Positions 1-10,933 of a stretch of DNA of 64,000 bases are shown one piece after another. This stretch comes from Dacryopinax spathularia (lineage: Eukaryota > Basidiomycota > Dacrymycetes > Dacrymycetales > Dacrymycetaceae), in assembly GCA_037974965.1 (NCBI GenBank), contig JBBPFI010000010.1, positions 186,001 to 250,000 on the forward strand, written 5' to 3'. The number at the start of each line of letters is the position of its first letter. Within the stretch, counting starts at the first letter, position 1. The notes under the pieces are model-generated. The model saw only the letters and a list, made by a program, of their open reading frames with translations, had not been told where the DNA came from and searched no databases. The translations under genes and the position numbers were made by a program.

Positions 1-33
1 TGGGCCGGACAAAAGGGCTGACGGCCGTATCAG

Positions 34-812
34 ATTGCCATCGCCGCGGTTGATAAGCGCCTGGCCACACCAACGGATCGCGTGGATTTGCTCGCCCGGT
101 TGCAGCAGGGCAAAGACGAAGAGGGGAAGCCCATGGGACGGAGCGAGCTGACAGCTGAGGCATTGACACAGCTAATCGCTGGCAGTGACACGACAAGCAA
201 GTAAGCTTCTCCTATGATCGTTATGAGCTGCATCTCATGTTGTGTAGTTCCTCATGCGCTATTACGTACTGGCTTGCCAAAAATCAGGAAGCACAACGAA
301 AACTTCAAAAAGAGCTGGACGAGGCGTTGGGTGAAGACGAAGAAATTCCTACGTACGAGCAGGTCAAGCGGCTTCCCTATCTGGAAGCAGCGGTGAACGA
401 AGGCCTGCGCATCCATTCTACATCCTCCATGGGCTTACCACGCATCGTGCCCGAAGGCGGGATGCAAGTTTCGGGCGTCTACTTCCCAGCCGGTTCCATA
501 TTGTCGGTGCCGAGCTATACCATCCATCGGGACAAGCGTGTTTGGGGTCCGGATCCCGAAGAATATCGCCCAGAGCGCTGGTTCGAGCAAGACAGCGATA
601 AGATACAGAGGACATTCAACCCGTTTTCGTTCGGCCCGCGGGCCTGCGTGGGGAAGAATCTCGCTTCCATGGAGCTGCTCCTCATTATCGCGACCGTCTT
701 CCACCGCTACGAGTTCGTGCTCATGGATCCCGAGCAGAAGCTGAACACGAGCGAAGGCTTTCTGCGAAAGCCGCTCAGCTGCTATGTCGGTATGAAGCGA
801 CGTCGTGGTTGA
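34..812 (+). CDS. Cytochrome P450, CYP53-like (3' part only)
   Basis: C-terminal part of a haem-thiolate monooxygenase; the rest lies left of the window. Bases 1-33 are the end of an intron (CTGAC branch point, CAG acceptor). Exon 34-200 and exon 248-812 are separated by a 47-nt intron (201-247) that splits an Asn codon inside the I-helix, giving [16 protein letters not shown]. Visible P450 signatures are the K-helix EGLR (ExxR), PERW, and the haem-binding loop [14 protein letters not shown] with its Cys ligand. The closest family I can name is CYP53 (fungal benzoate 4-hydroxylases, ER-anchored, CPR-dependent); the substrate is inferred from family resemblance only. The neighbouring complete P450 has the same intron positions and closely similar sequence, so the two are tandem duplicates. 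Confidence 0.92.
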
Positions 813-1832
813 GGGGAGAAGGAGGAATCTTCTGTCTGCTTTCACCGCCGATGTTGGCCTTCCAGGTAATCCTCCAGTCTTCTCCTACCTCATTGCGCTA
901 CAAAAATCTCTAGCACGACAGTGACTACCATGTCTGACGTCCAGTTTCTGTAATCGACTTGTACGTATACGTGACTGAACAACTTTGCCCAATGACGACG
1001 GTCTTTGTTGCTGGTTCACCGCCGCGCGACCGGGAAGAGAACCTATCCAAGCACGTATAGCAAGTCTCTGTTCCACGAGAAAGGTTCATTGTGAACGATA
1101 GCATGGTGGTCTACATACAAGAATGATATCTACAGGGACTCTGGTGTGGTCGAGGTTTGCCCTGCACACCGTATTAGGCTTGAACGAGGCTTTCATGTCG
1201 GACTAGCCGCCCGGCGCCGGTGGGCCCTGGTTGGTTGCTCAATCACTGCTTGCATACCGTCCGCCAAGCATCTGGACGCAACCGCCCGCTGCTTGAACGA
1301 CACATTATTCACGCACAAAAGCGACCCCCTCTTAAAGCTATGTCTGCGTCCAAAGACGACCCACACCTCGGATTCACCGCCCTGGAAAGTGAACATTTGG
1401 GGAGGTTTATCTATCGGTGGTCCGTGGCGGCCTGCCGCATAGACGGGATGCGCCCGTACTTTGCATGATGTCCAATCAGGTGCTTGCCCTATCAAGGTCC
1501 AGAGCAACATCGCGAAGATCGGCTCACGGAATCCCCGTTCTGCATCGAGAGTTCCACGTCTGCCCCTCGATGCATTTCTTGTCTCGCCCCACCGTCTAGC
1601 CGGTAGAGAAGGCCGCATACAACGCCCGGATCCGAGGAAGATACCACCGTTGCGGGGTATACCATGCTTGAAGGTCGTGGCAGCCGCCGTGCAATCGGAC
1701 GTAAAGAGATGCTCTTGAATATGGATGGTATCTCCCACTATCCGGCTTCCCCGTGCCCCGCGGAGTCTACATGCACGAGTAGTATATAAAAGACGGCAGC
1801 AAGGCTGGCGTGCCGTGCAAGGACCGCCAGCC
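813..1832. other. Intergenic region between the two P450 genes
   Basis: About 1 kb between the stop of the first P450 and the start of the second. Open frames on both strands are short and arginine-rich, with no motif I recognise; they look like chance frames in GC-rich DNA. It should hold the terminator of the upstream gene and the promoter of the downstream one. Confidence 0.6.
1783..1791 (+). promoter_or_regulatory. TATA box of the second P450 gene
   Basis: TATATAAAA lies about 42 bp upstream of the chosen ATG (1833). That spacing fits a short 5' leader and supports this start codon. Confidence 0.6.
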
Positions 1833-3759
1833 ATGTTTCCAGAGGTCCTCTCGCTCCTTCCATTCCGAAATCCAGATGCCGGTCTTACCTGTAGCGCCCT
1901 GGCTATTATCCTTTTCGTCGCAGCACACCTTATTCCTTGGCTCCTGGATCCTTACGGGCTACGAAAGAACGGCATCCGTGGCCCCATTCTAGCTCAACTA
2001 TCAAACTTCTGGCTCGCAGTGGTTGGTGCGCAGCGACACAAGGCCGAAGTCATCCATGGACTGCATCAAGCTTATGGTCGGTCCTCCACGTGAAGGAGCG
2101 TTCGACGGCTGACGGCTTTCCCCAGGTTACTTCGTGCGAATTGCACCCAACCACGTCAGCATCGCCCATCCCGACGCCGCCCGAATTGTATATGGTGTCT
2201 GTTGCTTTGTTGACAACTACATCCGGCATATTGTCTGACGCCGTAATCTAGTTCGGCTGTGGTGCCCTCAAGTCCGATTTCTATGACTCTTTTGTTTCTA
2301 TTCGCACTGTACGGGTCTCGTGTGGATATTTGCGGTGTTGATCATTGACGTGTCTCGTCTAGGGCGTCTTCAACACCCGAGACCGCGCCGAGCACGCCAG
2401 AAAAAGGCGAATCGTTGCACATATCTTCAGCCAACAACGCGTCCTCGAGTTTGAGCCTTACATAGCACTTGCTCTGCAAAAGTTAATCCGACAGTGGGAT
2501 GCCCTCTTGAGCGGTGACGAAAAACTGGAACATGTGAGGACGAGAGCGAACTGCGACGGAAGAGTGTGGTTTGACAGCATGAAGTGGTTCAATTATCTCG
2601 GCAAGTGGAGACGATTCGAACGCGCTTGGGTGTTGACCGCGAACGCAGCTTTCGACATCATCGGAGACTTGGCCTTCGGGGAACCATTTGGCATGGTTGA
2701 GGCCGCCGCGGATCGAGCGCCGGTCGCGCTACACAACGGCAATCCAAGTACTCTTGACCTCGCAAAGGGGACCTCGAGCATCGTATACTTGCCTGCGATC
2801 AAAATCCTCAATGATCGTGGCGAGTACGCAGCAAGCATGGGCTATTTGCCGGCATGGGCGAGACCGTTTGCTAAGCATATTCCCTGGTATGCGAAGGGCA
2901 ACCGAGCCCTGCAGAGTCTTTCGGGTGTGGGTGATGGCACGCGTATCCGGGAAGCCGCAACTGATTCGTTTCCAGGTTGCAATTGCAGCCATAGACAAGC
3001 GCTTGTCCACGCCGATCGACCGGAGCGACCTGCTTACGTATTTGCAACGGGGGAAGGACGCCGAGGGCAAGGCGATGGGGAGAAGTGAACTTATCGCCGA
3101 GACCCTCACGCAACTGGCGGCTGGGAGCGATACTGTCAGCAAGTGCGTTGGCTGGCCTGTCTTGTAGTGATTCCGCTGTTAACGCTTCTTGTAGTTCCGC
3201 GTGTGCGATTGCGTACTGGCTTTGCAGCTGCCCTGAAGCTCAGCGGAAGCTCCAGGGCGAGCTCGACCACGCGATCGGCGATGGCGATGACATACCCACC
3301 TACGAGCAGCTGAAGCGGTTGCCTTACCTCAATGCAGTCATCAAAGAAGGATTGCGCATTCACACGACGTCAGCTAGTGGGCTGCCCCGCGTGGCTCCGC
3401 CAGGTGGTCTTGAAGTCTGCGGTATCTTCATTCCCGAGGGCTGCATACTTTCAGTACCACAATACACGATTCACCGCAACACCGATGTCTGGGGGGAAGA
3501 TGCGGATGCCTTTCGTCCCGAGCGCTGGTTCGAGCAGGATCCCGAGCGAATTCAGCAGGTCTTCTATCCATTTTCGTTGGGCCCACGGGGCTGCGTGGGC
3601 AAGAATCTAGCGCTTGTCGAACTGCTTCTTATCCTCGGCACCATCTTTCATCGATATGACGTAGTGTTGCAAGACGCCGGTAGACCCATGGAGACGCGAG
3701 AGGGATTCTCGCGCAAGCCGGTGACTTGTTTCGTGGGTATCAAGCGACGCCATTCTTAA
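1833..3759 (+). CDS. Cytochrome P450, CYP53-like, complete
   Basis: Seven exons: 1833-2076, 2126-2196, 2252-2308, 2363-2600, 2649-2926, 2976-3142 and 3195-3759. Together they make 1620 nt, a 539-aa protein, which is a normal length for an ER P450. The N-terminus has a hydrophobic anchor (about residues 15-33) followed by a Pro/Gly-containing hinge. GVFNTRDRAEHARKRR matches the CYP53-type C-helix region. The I-helix reads AAGSDTVSNSACAIAYW, then EGLR (ExxR), PERW and the haem loop FSLGPRGCVGKNLA. Probable role: NADPH-P450-reductase-dependent hydroxylation of a benzoate-like aromatic, as in CYP53 enzymes of wood- and litter-decay fungi; the substrate is inference. Intron 4 (2601-2648) starts with GC (G|GCAAGT), a GC-AG intron; a GT donor there would not keep the frame. 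The gene is a tandem paralogue of the truncated P450 upstream. Confidence 0.93.
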
Positions 3760-4078
3760 GAGCTGGCATGCCCCGCATGGACTACGAGATGGGTAAGGTG
3801 AGCACCCACTGTTAATGCGAACCTCACTTCTCAGTTATCATACCGCCACTTGAGTCGTTTTATTGGCGATAGTGCAATTAGGTGGTAATTGATGCTTACA
3901 ACGCATTGCAAGACATGGCATAACAAACGTCTATATCCCATCCGGATTTTGACTTATTCCTGTCCAACAACAAGACCTCACCGTACCATATGGTATTCCC
4001 ACAGAAAGATTGTAAGCAATCAATAGCGATTGACAGGCATAATACAATTCGCATCGGCCGTGACCATAGAGCAGCCAA
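3760..4078. other. Intergenic, 3' ends of convergent genes
   Basis: A spacer between the P450 (+) and the DUF6533 gene (-), which converge here. It is more AT-rich than its flanks. I see no gene or RNA in it. Confidence 0.6.
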
Positions 4079-5958
4079 CTACGATGGCCGTCGTTGACCA
4101 AACACAAGGGCTCTAGCACTGTGAACGTCCTCGATTGGTGTGACGCCAGCTTCCTCGCTCTCTTCCATCTCTTCCCCGATCGTAGACAAATCCACCGGAA
4201 GCACTGAATCGTCAACCATAGAGAGTGCGCAATGGTTACTCAGCACAATTACAGGCCGCACAGCCAGTTGGCTGAGTTGAATGCTGTCCACTGGTGACGA
4301 GAGATATAAAGCCTCCCGAGTATTCAACAACAGCCTTGCTCCGACGATCACGTCAGTTGCGATTGCGAACCTAGTTTGAAGTTGTCAGAGGCTGTGACAA
4401 TCGTACCGCCTTGGGATGAATCCTACCCTATCCCAGCAGAGGTCGCTTGCGGCTTCATGTTGTCAGACGAGTCTCTCATGGAAATTAATTACGAACCTGT
4501 GCAACACCTTCCAGGACCAAATTCAAGATTTGTACCAGCATGATACTGACCCGTGACGCATCAGATAGACGGTCCTGGACAAATACTGACTTACAAGATG
4601 AAACCCAAGATGTTGTCGCGGATGAGCAGCTCAACTATGTCACCCCTCCAACCTTGTTTATACTGTTGGAACTACGTAGGAAACTTAGTTCGTTCATAAG
4701 GCTGCAAAAGGAATGTGTAACAGACCGATTTGTAGGCCGCGAGGCCCAACATGACCCCATCTGCCCCCAGCCTGGTGATCCACAGTCCCATAGAAAGCCG
4801 TAATGTGGATTCGCCAAAGCAGGCGTTCAACCCGAGCGACAAGAACTCGGGCGGGGGAACTGCTCTGCTAGGTCAGCGAAAGGAGCCCGTCCTTCCTGCT
4901 GGACTCAGCGCACACCACGGGTTGCCGAAAGAGAAATAGAGCATGGAACCTGCGAGGGTGAGCACAAGGGGGATGCTGTACGCGATAACATACCTTCTGC
5001 ACCGAGGTAAACCTACGGTTCTGTCAGATATTGTCCCACTAGGGGGCAGGCGCTGTACGCTCACCAACAATAAAATAGTCAAAGTGGCGGCGACTATTCG
5101 TGAACCAGCATACATGGCATATACCCGTAGTGCCATGATAACTGAGATACGGCTGTCAGCAACGTTCCACTGCGCGGAAGAGCAACTCGCTTGAGACCGT
5201 AGCCATGGTCACTAGTCCACCCCACCCACCACAGTAGTACACAAGAAGGCATCTGTGGTGTAGCCGTGAGACCTCGGAAATTCCGAGAAAAATAAGGCCA
5301 TACACCTGAGACGGGCGTGTGTTGACCCGGCATCACCATTGTGAACTGTGCAGACCTACTTGGGGTATTGGACCAGAAAGAATGCTACCTGTCATGTTTG
5401 CGGTTGGTCAGACTGAATACCTCATTTCCGGTTTACATTTGGCTCACCCATAACGGCAAGGACAAGGAGACAGGACCCAACGTAGCGAGTCTGGTAACGT
5501 GTTCAGAAGTCATCGAGTCAAGTTCATGACTTGACTTGCCCAGAGGAAGAGTATTTTCGAGATGCCCCAGGGTTTGAGCTAGAGTTTCTCGAATCAAACT
5601 GCCAGGTAGGGGGATGGGCGAAGTGACCGACCCAGACGAAGTTGATCTCGAGTTCGACGAATTCAGTCAGAGCCAACTCGATCATCAGGATTATTCGCGC
5701 ATTGCATACCTCTTGTTCCAGGGTTAGAGCTGCAAGGCGGAGCATATAAGGAGCCCGGACGACGGACAGCATAGATCAGCCTCACCATAATCATAGAGGA
5801 GCCATGCCAGTGAAGCGACTGCGTTCAATGGTAAACGCTTGAAACCCATGCTGACAAGACTTACCAAGTGGGGTCCGGCTGAAGTAGAAGTCCTTCACCA
5901 AGTCTGGTAGAAGGTCGGGCGCGGGAGACGACGCGACCGTCCCTACAGTCTCCTTCAT
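4079..5958 (-). CDS. DUF6533-type multi-pass membrane protein
   Basis: A gene with many short introns, read from splice signals. Exon 1 (5865-5958) starts MKETVGTVASS; exon 2 (5786-5818) and exon 3 (5710-5729) join in frame to give LVASLAWLLYDYALTLEQE. This is the first helix and YDY...LT.(D/E).E signature of the basidiomycete DUF6533 family. Further family blocks follow: PWGISKILFLWA (about 5560), LRVYAMYAGSRIV before a hydrophobic helix (about 5120), a GLAAYKSV-like block (about 4735) and a VGARLLLNTRE block near the C-terminus, ending at a TAG (4079-4081). The family is expanded in mushrooms and has no established function; about seven helices are usual. Exons between about 5560 and 5140 are uncertain, and I could not confirm that the whole frame is intact. 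Confidence 0.62.
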
Positions 5959-6687
5959 TGCGTATAGTCACCAGAACGTGCGATAGCTATAGAGTAAGGA
6001 CCGTAGAGCAATCATAGGGAGACTGGCAGCGTAGAGGAGCAGATAAGTGGAGCGGCGAGCCTGCTTGGCCTAAAATCTTGGAGGTCGCCTACTACGGGAT
6101 GTGGTTTGCGGTTCAGATGCGCTGGGCAGCGGGGTCCGCAAGAATTGATGCGGGGAGAAGTCATACTTTGATCTTTCACAGAGGCTCACTGGCGAAGATG
6201 GCAACGCTGGCATTCTATTGGCGAAACACGTTGGTCGTAAACATTCGAGCAAACTCTGGCAACAAGAACAGAAGTGAGTCCCAAGCTACGATGGCCGGTC
6301 TTCCTGGAACTTATTGATAGGGACAACTGCCTCCGCCATGACCCGGGATTTATATTCTCAGGGTCATTCTGTGCACCGAAGTCCGCCGAGCTATTCCGCG
6401 CTCGACCACAACTCATCAGCTTCCAGTCTTCTGTGATACAATCTGTTACCAGTCCCCAAGCAACCAGGACGAATGAATGCCTTCGCATTATGCGGTTCAA
6501 TTATGGCTACATATTACTCGCAAGACTGAACGTAACTTACAGTAGATATTTTTTTGCTAAAGGACCCTGGATCTGAAGTCAAATAGGGAAAAGTGAGAGG
6601 GATCAGGAGGACCCCGGTCAATTAGATCGACCATATATTGAGCAGAAGGATTGTTATATTCGCACGAACGCTAGCAAGGGTGAGCCA
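5959..6687. other. Intergenic, no supported gene
   Basis: Between the starts/ends of two minus-strand genes. The minus strand has a TATAAAT about 24 bp before an ATG at about 6343, but the frame closes after 17 codons and nothing downstream resembles a known protein. I leave it as non-coding: the promoter of the DUF6533 gene and the 3' flank of the recyclin gene. Confidence 0.5.
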
Positions 6688-9600
6688 TCAAGCGATGACG
6701 CAGTCGTCCTTGAAAGAAAGATTATACATTGTCTTGTCAACTGTCCTTTCGATCTTCTTCCAGTCGGCCCGACGCTGAATGAACTCGTAGACGTCCTACA
6801 AAGAGCAATAAGTATAGAACATTGAGAGAACCTGTGTAGCATACCTCAGGCCTAAAAGACCCGCCGTACCGTGTTACGTCTCGGACGATCTGTGCCAGGT
6901 CTTTGGCGTCCGACACGATGAAAACGTGTCCGAGCATCTTCAGATTGGAAAAGTCCTGCGTTATCTGCTGAACGCGCAGCGAGGCAATGAAATTATAGTA
7001 TGCGTTCAAATCTGCGATAACCTGAAAACCGCCTTCAAGAGATATGATCTGCCTCTTCAGATGCTTCTGAATAATGCTGTCGGCAGGTCAGCGATGGCAG
7101 CACACTTTTGACAGTGCACGCGTACCTGTGCAGACGTATTCCAACTTCCTGATAGAACACTTCTAGCACTTCCTTGCTCGTGCTGCCCTTTAGCAGCTTG
7201 CAATGCATCTCAAGGCATTGTATCGCCTCGCGACATCCTTGGGTCGGGCCGAGTTCCAGCGGAGCTCCTTCGGGTGGGTAGTACTCGCGGGGGCCAGTAC
7301 GACTCCAGATGATATGCTCTACCTTCCATGACGGTGAGCTGTGTCCTTAGGCAAGAATGCGGCCACTGACCTGATTCATAAGCACCTCGGTACCAGCATT
7401 CATTCCGCTGGCTACGGCGTCGTCTAGGGAATTTTCGAACCGCTTCTTTTCTCGGATCACATCATTCATGAAGTCAGTGCGATCAATGTGCGATGCCAAC
7501 TCCTTGTCGAAAAAGACTTGTACCATGGACTGGATGGTATCGGCCAGATGTACAAGCTCAAAAAACTGCAGGAGTGGAGCGACGCTCGTGGTGATCTCAT
7601 GCTCGTCTGGCTTGTACGTCTTCATTTGCTCAGAAGCTCTGCAGAGAAGCCAAGTTAGGACAGCAAGCGAACCAGTACATAGCACATACTTCTCGAAGGC
7701 CGGGCAGATATGGCGATCTCCCATGGCTTGCAACAGCAAGACGAATAGCTGTTCGATCGTCTCACGCACGCGATAGCCAAACGTTCCAGGGTACGCCTGA
7801 AAGGTTTGAACTCGCGCAAGAGAATCCCGCACTGTATGGATCAGCTCAAGAGCGACATCCAGCGAAAGCAGGAGCTCAAGTCGGTCGAACGAAGACGGAA
7901 CGGGTGTCGCTACACGCGTCCCAGGTATCGGCGTAACGGACCGACTCTGCGGTCTACTGCCTGGAGGACCCAGTGATGCTCGGGAGTCGTTGGCTACATG
8001 TCGTGGTAGAGGCGAGGGATGAACTTCGGGCTCATGCGGCTCGTCCGCGTCCTCGATAGTCAGGTCAAATACATTGGGATCATTTCCGTCTCCCAGTGGC
8101 GTCCGATAGCCGTTGGCCTCCATTTTAGACTTGTCGCTCCATTGCTGAGGGTTCAGCTTCGAGATTCCTTTAGCCACCGCCGTGCCGCCCGTGGCTGCCA
8201 CTTGCACAGGTAGCAGCAGGACATCAGCGAACGAAGCTAGCACGTGCCGCTTGACCTGTGCTGGATTCTTTGAGGCTAGAAAATGCGGCGCATTAGGCGA
8301 CACGAGTCCGGTATGTGTTGCGACCTTGCGGTCCCACTCGTCGCACGCAGCATCCAAGGCGGTTTTGGTTGTCGTTGTCTCTTGTGAAAGATACTCGTCC
8401 ATAAACATCTCGAACATGCGGAAACTGTTAATGATTAGAATGGAGGTCTTCTTCACCAGGCCACGGCACACCTACATAACATCTTCTGCTTGCGTACGCG
8501 TGATCACTGTTTCAGTTGGTTTGACATTCGCTTCGTCGCTGCTTTGTGCCGGTTTCGTCGAGCTTGTGGCCCGAGAATGGCCCTTTCTCGTGGAGCCTTG
8601 AGCAACTTCCATGATGACATCGACGAGTCTCCATGCTTGCTTGAATGTGGCGGGAGTTGCCTTCAGGTAGGTCTCGACTGAGATTTCCCTTGCTCGATCA
8701 AGGAGTGGTATAATATATTCCGCAATCTGATGTCAAGCTCGTAAGAAGTGACATTGGGGAAACAGATAACGCACCACGTCCGCTGCCACCCTACGGGTGA
8801 AGGCCAACAAGATATCTGCCGACGGCGGAAATATTCGCATTGCATAACTGCCCTCTTTCCTCACGGACTCCATGGTGCTTGTCATAAACACAACCATGGG
8901 GTCAAGATCGAGCGTATTATTCGTTCTGAAGGCAGTTAGCTTCATGCAACGTAGTCCACAGACAAGCCTCACAGATTACGCAGTGGATCCCATCTGTCCG
9001 AGTCGAAAAAAATGTCCCTTTTCTCCATCCAAGTCTTGCCCAGCTCCCATTCACCCACCCCATCCCATACCTCCCAGCTCGCCCATGCCGCTTCCTTCAT
9101 ACCCTCATCGTCCCGGTTATCTTCGGCATTATCGAAAGCAGATACAAGTCCAGCGTTGAACTTCTGAATAGCGGCAGTGAGTGCATCACGTTGTGCCGTC
9201 CATATTCGCGTCGGTTCGATCGCAGGAGATAGGAAAAGCGACAGAAGATGAAGAATTCGAGCACGATAGAGCGGTTTCGATGGATTGTGAAAGAGGTGGG
9301 ACAAGGCCAATTCGGGGGGAGTGACGATTTTCGGTAATAGTAATGCAAGAGCCTTATGAGCTTTGATGAATTTGCTTCGGAAAGTGTGGTGAGATGGAAA
9401 CGCAGTGATATATGGGACAGCCGATTTGTTGTCCAGTGCCACAGTATTGAATGTTGTTACGAATTGTCCGAAGGTGGCTGTTGCAGTACCGGTTGTCGAT
9501 TGAGTTGGCGGAGCCTCCGTGAAGTCGCCGAATTCATCATCACCTCCAACTGAAAACAGGGCTAGGTCGCTCTCCTCCTCGACGACAAAGTGACTGGGCT

Positions 9601-9940
9601 TTGAGGGAGCAGGGTTCTGTTCCTCCTCCTGCTGGAGCTCGGACAATACCTCCTGCAATCCATACTTTTCCACCTTCAAGGCCCGCCACTTCTTCTCCCA
9701 CAGCTTCTCATCGCGAACAAGCCGCGAGAATGCCCTTGAACTTCTGGCCACGGAAGGCAAGTCATACAGAGGCAGGAGATCAAGGATAAGCAAGTGTAGC
9801 TCTGGGGGAAGCGGGCCTATGAACGTCGCCCGAGACGGTTGATTCTGAGCGAAGCGCGAGAGGACGGAAGCGGCGGTCGAGGAAGCCTTGGAGGCCTTTT
9901 CATAAAGCTTGACGGGTTCGAGGGCTGTCCAGTTGTCCAT
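6688..9940 (-). CDS. Recyclin-like F-box protein with Sec10 domain (Rcy1/Pof6 type)
   Basis: A large multi-exon gene. The first exon, starting MDNWTALEPVKLYEK (ATG at 9938-9940), carries an F-box at about residues 40-88 (FIGPLPPELHLLILDLLPLY, later DEKLWEKKW). Later exons carry blocks typical of the exocyst Sec10-like domain: MRIFPPSADILLAFTRRVA, CRGLVKKTSILIINSFRMFE, GISKLNPQQWSDKSK, and the C-terminal YNFIASLRVQQI and DVYEFIQRRADWKKIE, ending VIA and TGA. The F-box plus Sec10 order is diagnostic of recyclin (Rcy1 in budding yeast, Pof6 in fission yeast), a Skp1-binding protein acting in endosome-to-plasma-membrane recycling. A low-complexity Pro/Ser/Arg linker lies at about 8000-7880. The gene is divergent from ribokinase. 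Exon borders in the middle (about 8250-8700) are approximate. Confidence 0.88.
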
Positions 9941-10293
9941 CAAGTACACCAAAGACCAGCTTCAGTATAGTATGAGGGATGTCCAGCTCGGGAGAAGCAG
10001 ATAGCTATCGACGTTAACGTGGGCGATCTATATTCTGTCGAAGAAGTCGAAACATCTGTCGAGGTGAGACGAGCGCTTGAGACGGCGGGGCAGTACGCAA
10101 GGGATCTCCAAGTCTCAGTACATACAGATTTCCGGGCAAATGCTCTGTGGTCTGTGTGGCGGTGCCCAGAAGCGGGAGCGCATTTGCTCCCATGTCATGT
10201 GATCACTTATCTCTGATCCCGTCCCTCTGTCTGACGCGTCGTCAACATCCTGACAAGCGAGCTCACTGCCTTTTGTCCCTTGCTCAACACTGA

Positions 10294-10522
10294 GGTAACC
10301 GCTCACGGTGCCTCTTTTCTCCCCATTCTCCCTCCCTCCCTACTCTACTTTCAAGGTGGCCGTTCTCGGCGCCTTCCCCCCTTCCCCCTTAAGCAACTTA
10401 GGTGGCCGTCCTCGGTGCCTATTGCACGTTACCAACAAGCAAGGTGGCTGCTCATGGCACCTCGCTAATAAGGTCACCGCACTCGGTACCTTCGACCAAG
10501 CAGGCCACCGTTCACGGTACCT
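10294..10522. repeat. Cluster of six degenerate 20-bp palindromic repeats
   Basis: Six units of the form GGTnnCCGnnCnCGGnnCCT begin at 10294, 10355, 10401, 10443, 10472 and 10503. The best-conserved example is GGTGGCCGTCCTCGGTGCCT at 10401. Each unit is an imperfect palindrome (GGT..CCG against CGG..CC), so it could bind a dimeric protein or form a small stem. The spacers (about 9-41 bp) are unrelated to each other and Pro/Ser-coding-like or pyrimidine-rich. Repeated sites with unequal spacing upstream of two divergent genes suggest regulatory sites or a decayed minisatellite. Confidence 0.7.
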
Positions 10523-10803
10523 GCTTGATGCGCTCATTCCACCAACCCGCTGCCACGCATTCCCCTTCCAACAGGGACGTTCTCGAGTATTGAGGCGAAG
10601 GGGGCAATTCGTTTGGGGCCGGGACATAATTTTTGAATACGGGCAGGGCCCGAACGGCGAAGCTATGCCAAAATTTTCGATTTTTACTGATTTTTATTAC
10701 TTAGTTGTATTCTGTATGTACTTATAGCTGCTATGTACGCTTACAGAGAGTAATAAAACAAAATTGCTTACCTTAAATAAATTTTAAGTCCGAAATAGGG
10801 TCC

Positions 10804-10827
10804 GGATCTGGACGCGCATCCAGATCC
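10804..10827. repeat. Perfect 9-bp inverted repeat plus ATCCAG hexamer run
   Basis: GGATCTGGA, a 6-nt loop, then TCCAGATCC. The right arm runs on into further AGATCC/ATCCAG hexamers to about 10836. It lies about 107 bp upstream of the ribokinase ATG, so it may be a regulatory hairpin or dimer site. Confidence 0.55.
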
Positions 10828-10933
10828 AGATCCAGAACAGTTGCCCGGATTCCTGCGCGTCCTCCCAAGTCTCCGTACGAACCGCCACTGCGCGATTGGT
10901 ACCTACCGGTACTACTACTGTACAATCCCCGCT

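Larger units (their letters stand above)
9941..10933. other. Divergent intergenic region, recyclin / ribokinase
   Basis: A 993-bp region between two divergent starts, so it should hold both promoters. It contains the 20-bp repeat cluster and a short perfect hairpin, each listed separately. About 10625-10800 is distinctly AT-rich compared with the rest of the left half. I see no protein that fits; the open frames across the repeat cluster are translated repeats. Confidence 0.6.

Noticed and set aside
1193-1834. 213-residue minus-strand open frame between the P450 genes
   Set aside because: No recognisable domain, overlaps the TATA box and start of the P450; probably a chance frame.
10308-10727. 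Open frames across the 20-bp repeat cluster
   Set aside because: They are translations of the repeats and AT-rich tract; composition and length do not suggest a protein.
10600-10850. AT-rich block upstream of ribokinase as a MITE or solo LTR
   Set aside because: I could not find terminal repeats or a target-site duplication bounding it; only the small internal hairpin is supported.
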